A stretch of 64,000 nt of DNA from Pseudomonas reinekei (GTDB lineage Bacteria; Pseudomonadota; Gammaproteobacteria; Pseudomonadales; Pseudomonadaceae). Of this stretch, positions 41,120-49,410 are shown piece after piece. The stretch covers positions 62,001 to 126,000 of the forward strand of contig NZ_MSTQ01000014.1 in assembly GCF_001945365.1 (NCBI RefSeq), written 5' to 3'. Every line of letters begins with the position of its first letter. Positions within the stretch are counted from its first letter, which is position 1. Position numbers and translations under genes: made by a program. The notes below the pieces were generated by a model. It was not told the DNA's origin. It ran no database searches and saw only the letters and a program-made list of their open reading frames with translations.

Positions 41120-42199
41120 CTAAAGGGTCAGCAAGCGCTCGCCAAGGCGACCGTTGGCCGCCAGTTCGAGAAACTCATCGCCCAGCCGACGGCTTTCATC
41201 CATCGCCGTACGCCAGTATTTCTGCCGGCTCGGGGCGTCACCCATGAAGCGTTTGAAGTCGTTGCGGTCCGGCAGTTTGCCGTAGGGCAGGCGCGCCAGG
41301 TATTCCCTGGACGGCGCCAGCAACAACACATTCTGCAGGCGTGCCGGGCAGGCGCGCCGCCAGGGCAGGGTCTTGTCGAACCAGCCGGGAATCACCCGGT
41401 CGGTGAAATGCGGATAGAGCACGATGTCATCGCCGCTGTAGGGCAGGTCGAGGTGGTAGTCGAGCAGGCCGCCGTCGCGAAACATGCCGGCGCCAGCCCC
41501 CGGCAGATCACGAACGCCTTCCATCACCATCGGGATCGACCCGGACGCGAGCAGGGCCTGGCGCAGATTGCCGGCATCCAGGGCAACGAATCGCGACGGG
41601 AAATCGTGCAGCGCATCGAGCGGTGGCGCCAGGCGCGGGTCGTGGATGATCAGTCGCTCGAAATGCCGCGATAGCCGGGCACGGCCGCGCAGGTTATCGG
41701 CAATCACCGATGACAGGCCCAAGCCCAGGCGACCGCGGTGATCGTCCGCGAGCAGGCCGTGGCTTTTGACCACCATGATGTTCAGGCGGTAATGGGGGTT
41801 GTCGAGCAGGGCGGCATCGCGGCCGTCGAGCAAGTCATCAAGCATGCGCCGCGAGCTCTGGCTAATCTGCGCCATGGTCACGCCCTTGGCGAAATTTTGC
41901 TCGGTGTAGAGGTGACCGAGGCGGCGAATACCTTCGGCCGCGTCCGGCAGGCAGGCACTGGCGAAGCGCCAGGACCCCACCGACGCCCCGATCAGCGAGC
42001 GCTCCCGTGGCGCCGACGGCAACCACTGGCCGAACAACGCCAGGTCCAGCCCCTGAATCCCCAACGCCTTCGGGCCACCGGCAGCGCCCGGTAATGTGCC
42101 GACATCCGCAGCTTTCAAGCCGTTTTCACGAATGCGCGCCAGGGCACGCGGCCCGGCCTTGAGCGTCAGGGAGGGGAACTTGATGTGGATGGCGGTCAT
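41120..42199 (-). CDS. Patatin-like phospholipase
   Basis: A 360-residue protein. The nucleophile elbow is SLIGASVGSWRFASACL (GxSxG, about residue 70) and the catalytic Asp is in MFRDGGLLDYHLDLPYSGDD (DGG, about 243), with a Gly-rich GAAGGPKALGIQG oxyanion segment ahead. These define the patatin Ser-Asp dyad. ATG at 42199 (MTAIHIKFPSLTLKAGPRAL) is the sensible start; the open frame to 42493 overlaps the divergent PepSY gene. Likely a cytoplasmic lipid acyl hydrolase; substrate unknown. Confidence 0.83.
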   Translation of the reverse strand: MTAIHIKFPSLTLKAGPRALARIRENGLKAADVGTLPGAAGGPKALGIQGLDLALFGQWLPSAPRERSLIGASVGSWRFASACLPDAAEGIRRLGHLYTEQNFAKGVTMAQISQSSRRMLDDLLDGRDAALLDNPHYRLNIMVVKSHGLLADDHRGRLGLGLSSVIADNLRGRARLSRHFERLIIHDPRLAPPLDALHDFPSRFVALDAGNLRQALLASGSIPMVMEGVRDLPGAGAGMFRDGGLLDYHLDLPYSGDDIVLYPHFTDRVIPGWFDKTLPWRRACPARLQNVLLLAPSREYLARLPYGKLPDRNDFKRFMGDAPSRQKYWRTAMDESRRLGDEFLELAANGRLGERLLTL

Positions 42200-42334
42200 A
42201 CCGGTCTCTATGTCTGGCAAGCAGTTAATTATGTGACAGCTTGCTGTGGCCAATGATGGCAATTCAGTTTCAATTAAGTTCTTATCGCTAAGGTGGCCCC
42301 CGTAGGCAACACATAAAAGAATACGGAGACACCC

Positions 42335-42643
42335 ATGAAAACCCTGACTGCCCTGTTCACCGCGTCCATCCTCACGCTTACCACCAGCATCGCCCACGCG
42401 CGCGATCTGGGGCCGGATGAAGCCTTGAGACTGCGCGACGCTGGTACCATTGTGTCGTTCGAAAAGCTCAACGCCACCGCATTGGCCAAACATCCGGGTT
42501 CCACCGTCACCGAAACCGAGCTGGAAGAAGAGTACGGCAAGTACATCTACCAGATTGAACTGCGCGACCCGCAGGGCATCGATTGGGATCTGGAATTAGA
42601 CGCTGTCAGTGGGCAAGTACTCAAGGATCATCAGGATTCGTAA
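42335..42643 (+). CDS. PepSY-domain periplasmic protein, copy A
   Basis: A 102-residue protein with a signal peptide (MKTLTALFTASILTLTTSIA, cut after AHA) and one PepSY domain (LGPDEALRLRDAGTIVSFEK, ELEEEYGKYIYQIELRD, WDLELDAVSGQVLKDHQDS). PepSY domains often modulate peptidases or two-component sensors in the periplasm. Its TAA stop overlaps the ATG of copy B (TAATG), and a response regulator and kinase follow, so it is probably an accessory of that sensor. Confidence 0.88.
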   Translation: MKTLTALFTASILTLTTSIAHARDLGPDEALRLRDAGTIVSFEKLNATALAKHPGSTVTETELEEEYGKYIYQIELRDPQGIDWDLELDAVSGQVLKDHQDS

Positions 42644-42966
42644 TGACGCTGTTTTCTTTTACACGGTGGCGCATCGGCAGCCGATGGGCGCTGGCGCTGC
42701 TGGTTGTTGGCTCAGTGGCGATGGCCCGCGACCTCGACCAGGACGAGGCCCTGCGCCTGCGCCAACAGGGCGTGATCTTGCCGCTCGAGCAACTGTTGCA
42801 GCAGGCGCTGGACCGCTATCCCGGAGCGAAACTGCTGGAAGCCGAGCTCGAAGAGAAGCACGAGATCTATATTTATGAAGTCGAGTTGCTCACCACCGAA
42901 GGCGTCGTCCGCGAGCTCGACCTCGATGCCGCCACGGGCCGTTTATTGAAAGACAAGGAAGATTGA
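42643..42966 (+). CDS. PepSY-domain periplasmic protein, copy B
   Basis: A 107-residue paralogue of the preceding gene: leader RWALALLVVGSVAMA, then RDLDQDEALRLRQQGVILPL, AELEEKHEIYIYEVELLTTE and ELDLDAATGRLLKDKED. The start at 42643 is set by overlap with the upstream stop codon; the frame extends back to 42583 within copy A. The response regulator begins three bases after its stop codon. Confidence 0.88.
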   Translation: MTLFSFTRWRIGSRWALALLVVGSVAMARDLDQDEALRLRQQGVILPLEQLLQQALDRYPGAKLLEAELEEKHEIYIYEVELLTTEGVVRELDLDAATGRLLKDKED

Positions 42967-42969
42967 TCG

Positions 42970-43638
42970 ATGCGTTTGCTTCTGGTGGAAGATCACGTGC
43001 CCCTGGCCGACGAAGTGTTGGCTGGCCTGAATCGCCAAGGGTATGCGGTGGACTGGCTGGCCGATGGTCGCGACGCAGTGCATCAGGGCAGTACCGAGCC
43101 CTATGACCTGATCATTCTCGACCTCGGTTTGCCGGGGGTGCCGGGCCTCGACGTGCTGGCCCAATGGCGCGCCGGCGGTCTGGCGACGCCGGTGTTGATC
43201 CTCACCGCGCGCGGTTCCTGGTCCGAACGCATCGAGGGCCTGAAGGCCGGTGCCGACGATTACCTGACCAAACCGTTCCATCCCGAAGAACTGCATTTAC
43301 GCATCCAGGCCTTGTTGCGCCGCTCCCACGGTCAGGTCAATCAACCAACGTTAAAAGCCGCAGGGCTGCATCTGGATGAGGGCCGTCAATGCGTGGTTCG
43401 CGATGGCGCGGACATTCAGCTCACCGCTGCCGAGTTTCGCTTGCTGCGGTATTTCATGCTGCACCCCGAACAAATCCTTTCCAAAAGCCACCTCGCCGAA
43501 CACCTCTACGACGGTGAAACCGAGCGCGATTCCAACGTGCTGGAAGTCCACGTCAATCACCTGCGGCGCAAACTCGGCAAAAGTGTGATCGAAACCCGTC
43601 GCGGCCAGGGTTACCTCTTTGGCGGGCAAGCGCGTTGA
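42970..43638 (+). CDS. OmpR-family response regulator
   Basis: A 222-residue regulator. The receiver domain has the acidic pair in LLLVEDHVPLADEVL, the phospho-acceptor D51 in LIILDLGLPGVPG and the lysine in DDYLTKPFHPEELHLR. The C-terminal winged helix reads AAEFRLLRYFMLHPEQILSK and NVLEVHVNHLRRKLGKSVIE. The stop codon overlaps the start of the kinase gene, and the PepSY pair lies three bases upstream, so four genes form one operon. Confidence 0.95.
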   Translation: MRLLLVEDHVPLADEVLAGLNRQGYAVDWLADGRDAVHQGSTEPYDLIILDLGLPGVPGLDVLAQWRAGGLATPVLILTARGSWSERIEGLKAGADDYLTKPFHPEELHLRIQALLRRSHGQVNQPTLKAAGLHLDEGRQCVVRDGADIQLTAAEFRLLRYFMLHPEQILSKSHLAEHLYDGETERDSNVLEVHVNHLRRKLGKSVIETRRGQGYLFGGQAR

Positions 43639-44948
43639 GGTCGATCCAGCGGCGCTTGAGCCTGGGCCTGATCAGCGTGATGGTGATTGTCGGCCTGATA
43701 CTGGCGCAAACCAGTTTGTGGCTGTTTGAAATGGGCTTGCAGCGCTACCTCGAGGCCGGGTTGCGCAACGACAGCGAGAACCTGCTGGTGGCACTGGCGC
43801 GCGGCCCGCAGGGATTGCAGCTGGATGAACGACGCTTGTCACCGGCCTATCAACGGCCGTTTTCCGGCCACTACTTCCGTATCGATTTTGCCGACAGCCA
43901 CTGGCGTTCCCGTTCGTTGTGGGACCAGGAGCTGCCGCGACTCGAGCATCCCGGCCTGCACAGCAACCTGCAACTGGGGCCGGAGGGGCAGCAGTTGCTG
44001 GTGTTGCGCTCGGACTATCGACGCCTCGGCCAGTCGATTTCCATCAGCGTGGCGCAGGATTACACGCCGGTGCGCGAGAGCTTCCAGCGGATGCGGCAGG
44101 TGGGGTTGGGATTGGGCCTGGCGGGGTTGCTGCTGATTCTGCTGTTGCAACGGGTCACCGTGCGCCGCGCCTTGCGCCCCCTGGAAAAGGCCCGCGAGCA
44201 GATCGCGCAACTGCAACAGGGCCAGCGCTCGCAACTGGATGAGCAAGTGCCGGTGGAACTGGAACCGCTGGTGGCGCAGATCAACCACCTGCTGGCCCAC
44301 ACGGAAGACAGTCTCAAGCGCTCGCGCAATGCGCTGGGCAACCTCGGCCACGCTTTGAAAACTCCGCTGGCGGTGCTGTTGAGCCTGGCCTCGAGCGAGC
44401 AACTCGACGCGCACCCGCAACTGCGCAAGGTGCTCAAGGCGCAGTTGGAGCAGGTGCAGCAGCGGCTCAATCGCGAACTCAATCGCGCTCGCTTGTCCGG
44501 CGATGCACTGCCGGGTGCGCTGTTTGACTGCGACGCCGAGCTGCCGGGGTTATTGGCGACACTGAACATGATTCACGGTGAACACCTGAACCTGAGCTGC
44601 CGCGCCCCGGCCGGGCTGCAACTGCCGTGGGATCGCGAGGATCTGCTGGAGCTGCTGGGCAACCTGTTGGACAACGCCTGCAAATGGGCGGACGCCGAGG
44701 TCCGGCTGAGTGTGGTCGAGACGGCGAACGGCTTTGAGCTGAGTGTGGAAGATGACGGGCCGGGGATTCCCGAAGACCAGCGCGATCAGGTGTTCAGCCG
44801 CGGTACACGGCTGGATGAACAGACTGACGGGCATGGTTTGGGATTGGGCATCGTGCGCGACATCGTCGACACCTGGGGCGGTTTTTTGCGCTTGGAAGAA
44901 AGCGAGTGGGGCGGGTTGAAAGTGCTGATCGAACTGCCAAAACGCTGA
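43635..44948 (+). CDS. Sensor histidine kinase of the PepSY two-component operon
   Basis: A 437-residue membrane kinase starting with TTG (43635), which overlaps the regulator's TGA. Two membrane segments (residues 10-32 and 155-172) enclose a roughly 120-residue periplasmic sensor. HisKA has H239 in NLGHALKTPLAVLLSL, and the ATPase domain shows LLGNLLDNACKWA (N box), VEDDGPGIPEDQRDQVF (G1) and GHGLGLGIVRDIVDTWGG (G2). It resembles PhoQ- or QseC-type kinases. The signal is unknown; the PepSY proteins may present or modulate it. Confidence 0.93.
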   Translation: MRSIQRRLSLGLISVMVIVGLILAQTSLWLFEMGLQRYLEAGLRNDSENLLVALARGPQGLQLDERRLSPAYQRPFSGHYFRIDFADSHWRSRSLWDQELPRLEHPGLHSNLQLGPEGQQLLVLRSDYRRLGQSISISVAQDYTPVRESFQRMRQVGLGLGLAGLLLILLLQRVTVRRALRPLEKAREQIAQLQQGQRSQLDEQVPVELEPLVAQINHLLAHTEDSLKRSRNALGNLGHALKTPLAVLLSLASSEQLDAHPQLRKVLKAQLEQVQQRLNRELNRARLSGDALPGALFDCDAELPGLLATLNMIHGEHLNLSCRAPAGLQLPWDREDLLELLGNLLDNACKWADAEVRLSVVETANGFELSVEDDGPGIPEDQRDQVFSRGTRLDEQTDGHGLGLGIVRDIVDTWGGFLRLEESEWGGLKVLIELPKR

Positions 44949-44967
44949 AATCAAGAATGTTGCACAA

Positions 44968-45065
44968 CCTGTGGCGAGGGAGCTTGCTCCCGCTGGACTG
45001 CGCAGCAGTCCCCTTTTTTGGGGCTGCTTCACAGCCCGGCGGGAGCAAGCTCCCTCGCCACAAGG
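44968..45065. repeat. REPIN with extended inner palindrome at a convergent junction
   Basis: CCTGTGGCGAGGGAGCTTGC and its inverted copy GCAAGCTCCCTCGCCACAAG flank an inner palindrome, CTGCGCAGCAGTCCCC opposite GGGGCTGCTTCACAG. The whole unit is close to one long hairpin between the kinase gene and the converging MFS gene. Confidence 0.9.
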
Positions 45066-45083
45066 TCAGTGTCAGGTTTGACG

Positions 45084-46760
45084 CTATGTGTGATGAATCT
45101 CCCGATCCTTGGTTTCCGGCATGAAGAAAATCCCCAGAACTGCCGTCATCACCGCGATCACAATGGGATACCACAACCCGTAATAGATATCCCCGGTGGC
45201 CGCCACCATGGCGAATGCCACCGTCGGCAGGAAACCGCCGAACCAGCCATTGCCGATGTGATAGGGCAGGGACATCGAGGTGTAGCGGATGCGCGCCGGG
45301 AACAGCTCCACCAGCCATGCGGCGATCGGGCCGTACACCATGGTCACGTAGATCACCAGGATGGTCAGGAGCAACAGCACCATTGGATTGTTGGTCTTGG
45401 CCGGGTCCGCCTTCTCGGGGTAACCGGCTTCCTTGAGGGCGGACGCGAGGGTGGCGGTGAAGGCATCGTTGCGGGCCTTGAAATCGGCGGCCGGCATGCC
45501 GGTGCCCTCGAAGCTCTGGATCACTTTGTCACCAATGCGCACCTGCGCCACGGCCCCAGGCTCGGCTTTCTCATTCTTGTAAGGGATCGCCCGTTTGGCC
45601 AGTACGGTCTTGGCCAGGTCACAGGAACTGGTGAATTTGGCCTTGCCCACCGGGTCGAACTGGAACGAACACTGGTCGGGATTGGCGACCACCGTGACCG
45701 GGTTTTTCTCCTGTGCGATGAAGACATCGGGGTTACCGTATTGGGTCAGCGCATGGAAGATCGGGAAGTACGTGAGCGCAGCGAGGATGCAGCCGGCCAT
45801 GATGATCCCTTTGCGGCCGATGCGATCGGACAGGCTGCCGAAGATCACGAAGAACGGTGTGCCGATCAGCAGTGAACCGGCGATCAGCAAGTTGGCGGTC
45901 TGCGCGTCGATCTTCAGCGTTTGCAGAAGGAAGAACAGCGCATAGAACTGCCCGGTGTACCAGACCACGGCCTGGCCGGCCGTGCCGCCGAGCAGGGCCA
46001 TGATGACAATCTTGAGGTTGTCCCAGCGGGCGAAGGACTCTGTCAGCGGCGCTTTGGACGCCTTGCCCTCGGCCTTCATTTTCATGAACACCGGCGACTC
46101 GCTCAGTTGCAGTCGGATGTACACCGAAACGGCCAGCAGCAGGATCGACAGCAGGAACGGAATCCGCCAGCCCCAGGCCTCGAAGGCTTCATTGCCCAGG
46201 ATGGTGCGGCAGGCAAGGATCACCAGCAGCGAAAGAAACAGGCCGAGCGTTGCGGTGGTCTGGATCCATGAGGTGAAATAACCGCGTTTGCCCTTGGGGG
46301 CATGTTCGGCCACGTAGGTCGCCGCACCGCCATACTCGCCGCCCAGCGCCAGGCCTTGCAGCAGGCGCAGGGTGATGAGAATGATCGGCGCTGCCACGCC
46401 GATGGTCGCGTAGCCCGGCAGGAAGCCCACAATCGCCGTGGAGACACCCATGATCACGATGGTGATGAGGAAGGTGTGTTTGCGCCCGATCATGTCACCC
46501 AACCGGCCGAACACAATCGCGCCGAATGGCCGCACGGCAAAACCGGCAGCGAAGGCGAGCAGGGCGAAGATGAAGGATGTGGTCTCGTTGACGCCGGCGA
46601 AGAAGTGCTTGGCGATGATCGCGGCGAGGGAGCCGTAAAGGTAAAAGTCGTACCACTCGAAGACGGTGCCCAAGGACGAGGCGAAGATGACCTTGCGTTC
46701 CTCCTTGGTGACGCTGTGGTTGGATGAGCTGCCCGTGCTTGTATCGTCGATTGCCGCCAT
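45084..46760 (-). CDS. MFS transporter of the metabolite:H+ symporter (MHS) family with large loop insert
   Basis: A 558-residue permease. ASSLGTVFEWYDFYLYGSLA near residue 30 is the MHS signature, with GRLGDMIGRKHTFLITIVIM (loop 2-3), LRLLQGLALGGEYGGAATYV and GSLSDRIGRKGIIMAG (loop 8-9). Between about residues 355 and 465 a hydrophilic insert holds two cysteines (DQCSFQFDPVGKAKFTSSCD) and could be a periplasmic domain. ATG at 46760 follows GGAGAAA; the frame runs up to 46907 without support. Substrate is probably a carboxylate or betaine-like compound, but this is family-level only. Confidence 0.88.
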   Translation of the reverse strand: MAAIDDTSTGSSSNHSVTKEERKVIFASSLGTVFEWYDFYLYGSLAAIIAKHFFAGVNETTSFIFALLAFAAGFAVRPFGAIVFGRLGDMIGRKHTFLITIVIMGVSTAIVGFLPGYATIGVAAPIILITLRLLQGLALGGEYGGAATYVAEHAPKGKRGYFTSWIQTTATLGLFLSLLVILACRTILGNEAFEAWGWRIPFLLSILLLAVSVYIRLQLSESPVFMKMKAEGKASKAPLTESFARWDNLKIVIMALLGGTAGQAVVWYTGQFYALFFLLQTLKIDAQTANLLIAGSLLIGTPFFVIFGSLSDRIGRKGIIMAGCILAALTYFPIFHALTQYGNPDVFIAQEKNPVTVVANPDQCSFQFDPVGKAKFTSSCDLAKTVLAKRAIPYKNEKAEPGAVAQVRIGDKVIQSFEGTGMPAADFKARNDAFTATLASALKEAGYPEKADPAKTNNPMVLLLLTILVIYVTMVYGPIAAWLVELFPARIRYTSMSLPYHIGNGWFGGFLPTVAFAMVAATGDIYYGLWYPIVIAVMTAVLGIFFMPETKDREIHHT

Positions 46761-46937
46761 GAGATTTCTCCGTTTTTCTTGTTGTAGGCCGGAGCACCTC
46801 TCATTTATTACCGTACCCGGGCCTTGGGACACAGACTGACGGCCTCGCATCGCTGCAAGGTATCCTGAAGCATAATCGGCTTTGGGTAGATATCCACTCG
46901 CCATCATTGAGCACGGCAGCGATGGACTTTTCAGAAC

Positions 46938-47035
46938 TGTAGAAGCGAGCCTGCTTGCGATAACGGTGTATCAGACACATTTGATACTAAATGTGTCGCC
47001 ACCATCGCCAGCAGGCGGGCTGGCCCTCACAGCGG
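46938..47035. repeat. Degenerate REPIN
   Basis: CTGTAGAAGCGAGCCTGCTT with GCGATAAC faces CCATCGCCAGCAGGCGGGCT with GGCCCTCAC about 40 bases on; between them ACACATTTGATACTAAATGTGT is a separate palindrome. It occupies most of the 286-base gap between the MHS transporter and the chemoreceptor gene. Confidence 0.65.
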
Positions 47036-47046
47036 ATCACTGGGGC

Positions 47047-49194
47047 TTAAACGCGGAACTGATCCATCAACCCCTGCTGATGATTGGCCAGGCAATTAAG
47101 CGACTGGCTCACCCGCGCCGATTCACTGGCCTGCCCCGACAGCGACTCAGTCACATCGCGGATGGTCGCGACGTTGTTGTTGATCTCCTCGGCGACCGCG
47201 CTTTGCTCTTCAGCGGCACTGGCGATTTGCAGGTTCATGTCGCTGATCACGGTCACTGCCTCGCCAATCTGCCGCAATGCCGTCACGGCCTGGCCGACCT
47301 GCTCGACACTGCTCTGGGCCTGCCGATGGCTGTTGCCCATCGACCCCACCACGTTCTGGGTGCCGCTTTGCAATTGCTCGATCACCAGCCGGGTTTCCTC
47401 GACGGATTCCTGGGTGCGCCGCGCCAGGTTGCGCACTTCATCGGCCACCACGGCAAACCCGCGCCCGGCCTCACCGGCACGGGCCGCTTCGATGGCGGCG
47501 TTGAGGGCCAGCAGGTTGGTCTGTTCGGCGATGGCGCGGATCACTTCGAGCACCGAACCGATCTTTTCGCTATTGGCCGCCAGACCTTCGACCTGCACCA
47601 TCGCCGCGCTCATGTCGGCGGCGAGGTTGTCGATGCTGGCGGTGGTGCGGTCGATCACGGTCAGGCCCTGGCGGGTCGCCTGATCAGCATCCCGGGCGGC
47701 TTGCGCCGCCTGGGCCGCGCTGCGGGCCACGTCCTGGGCAGTGGCGCTCATTTCGTGGGACGCGGTGGCGACCTGATCCACCTGACGGAATTGCTGCTCC
47801 ATGCCGGCGCTGGTCTGGGTGGCGATGGCGGACGACTGGTCCGCCGTGCTGCGCGCGTCCTGTACCGAGCGTTTGACCTCGGCGATGATCGGTTGCAGCT
47901 TGTCGAGGAAGCGGTTGAACCAGCCCGCCAATTGGCCCAGTTCATCCTGCTTGCCGTAGGCCAGGCGGCGGGTCAGGTCACCTTCGCCGCTGGCGATGTC
48001 CTCGAGCATGTGCGCCACGCCCAGAATCGGTCTGGTCACGCTGCGGGCCATCAGCCACACCAGTACGAGTCCGATCAAAGCGGCGAGCACACCCAGCCCC
48101 AACTCGGTCAGCGTGCCGGCGGTGTTGCTGTCATCCAGTTGCTTTTTCAGGGCTTCGGCGGGGCCGACCAGCACTTTCTCCGGGACGTCGAGCAACACGC
48201 CCCAGGATTTGCCGCCGGGGATCGGCTGAAACGGCGACAACACTTTAAGCTGTTGATTGCTGTGCAGGCTGGCGGTCTGGCTGCTGGTCGCGAGGGTGCG
48301 TATCAACTCGGCACCGTTGGTGGGATCGATGGCTTCCAGACGCTGACTGAGTTTGCCGGCGTCCGGGCTGTGGCCGGCGAGCAGGCCGGCAGGGCTGACA
48401 ATGCTGACGGTGGTCTGGCCATCGTAGAGTTTCTGGCTGGCGCCCTGACTGAGGGTTTGCAAGCGGTTGAGGTTGATGTCCACCGATAACGAAGCGATCA
48501 CCTTGCCATTGACCATCAGCGGGAAAACGATGCTGGTCATCAGCACTTTCTGGCCGCCGATCATATAAAAGTAGGGTTCGATCACGCAGGGCTTGAGGCT
48601 GGTGCGCGGGCAGGTGAACCAGGCATTGGCCGGGTCGCCGCTGGGGCCGGTGCTGGTATCGGTCATGTCGCTTTCCGGCAGCGCCATCGACGTTACCTTG
48701 CCCGGCGAAGGCTGCGACCAGTACAGGGCGAAGCGGCCTTTGTCGTTGCTGCCCAATTCGTCCTGGCCGCTGAACAGTTCGTCCTTGCCGTCCAGCCCGT
48801 TGGGCTCAAACACCAGGGACAAACCCAGCAGTTCCGGGTTGGCTTGCAGGGCCGATTTGACTTGACGGGTCAGGTCTTCGCGCAAGTCGAAGGCATCGAG
48901 GAAGCGCTTCTCGGCCTGATCCCGCAGAAACAGCACCTGACGGGAGAACCCATGCCCGTATTGATAGGCGTCCATGAACTGCTGGCGAATGACCAGCGCC
49001 TGGTTTTCACCCTGGGACTCGATCCGCGCCTGGGCCGCTACAGTCAGCATCTCCATGCTGGAGGCTTTCACCAACGCGGAGCTGTGCTCCATGCGATACA
49101 GCGAAAGACCCACCAGCAGGGTCACGATGCCCGCCAGGCACAGCCCGGCCAGCAGGGTGATTTTCCATTGAATGGAAAGTTGTCTGAGCGACAT
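47047..49194 (-). CDS. Methyl-accepting chemotaxis protein with large (dCache-type) periplasmic domain
   Basis: A 715-residue chemoreceptor. A membrane anchor (LAGLCLAGIVTLLVGLSLYR, residues 14-33), a roughly 330-residue periplasmic sensor (LSLVFEPNGLDGKDELFSGQ, YFYMIGGQKVLMTSIVFPLM), a second membrane segment (LGVLAALIGLVLVWLMARSV, about 375), HAMP, and a signalling domain with the invariant hairpin AIAEQTNLLALNAAIEAARA and GEAGRGFAVVADEVRNLARR. The sensor size suggests dCache. ATG at 49194 has AAGGA nearby; the reading frame stays open to 50676 but only as the antisense of the transporter gene. Ligand unknown. Confidence 0.93.
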   Translation of the reverse strand: MSLRQLSIQWKITLLAGLCLAGIVTLLVGLSLYRMEHSSALVKASSMEMLTVAAQARIESQGENQALVIRQQFMDAYQYGHGFSRQVLFLRDQAEKRFLDAFDLREDLTRQVKSALQANPELLGLSLVFEPNGLDGKDELFSGQDELGSNDKGRFALYWSQPSPGKVTSMALPESDMTDTSTGPSGDPANAWFTCPRTSLKPCVIEPYFYMIGGQKVLMTSIVFPLMVNGKVIASLSVDINLNRLQTLSQGASQKLYDGQTTVSIVSPAGLLAGHSPDAGKLSQRLEAIDPTNGAELIRTLATSSQTASLHSNQQLKVLSPFQPIPGGKSWGVLLDVPEKVLVGPAEALKKQLDDSNTAGTLTELGLGVLAALIGLVLVWLMARSVTRPILGVAHMLEDIASGEGDLTRRLAYGKQDELGQLAGWFNRFLDKLQPIIAEVKRSVQDARSTADQSSAIATQTSAGMEQQFRQVDQVATASHEMSATAQDVARSAAQAAQAARDADQATRQGLTVIDRTTASIDNLAADMSAAMVQVEGLAANSEKIGSVLEVIRAIAEQTNLLALNAAIEAARAGEAGRGFAVVADEVRNLARRTQESVEETRLVIEQLQSGTQNVVGSMGNSHRQAQSSVEQVGQAVTALRQIGEAVTVISDMNLQIASAAEEQSAVAEEINNNVATIRDVTESLSGQASESARVSQSLNCLANHQQGLMDQFRV

Positions 49195-49410
49195 GGAGGC
49201 GTCCTTATTCGATAAATATCTGAGACTTTGCACTTTAACGGCCGGGCTCCGTGTTTCTTTATCTCCTCCTGCAAAAGCACACGCTCGGCTTTGACAAGAC
49301 GGTAGCGGTCCGGCACAGTGCGCGCCCTCTAATAAAACCCATACTTCAATCCGCTGGCGGCCCATGCGAGCTGCCGACCGGACTCTTTCCGTTTGTGTCG
49401 AGGTAATGAA

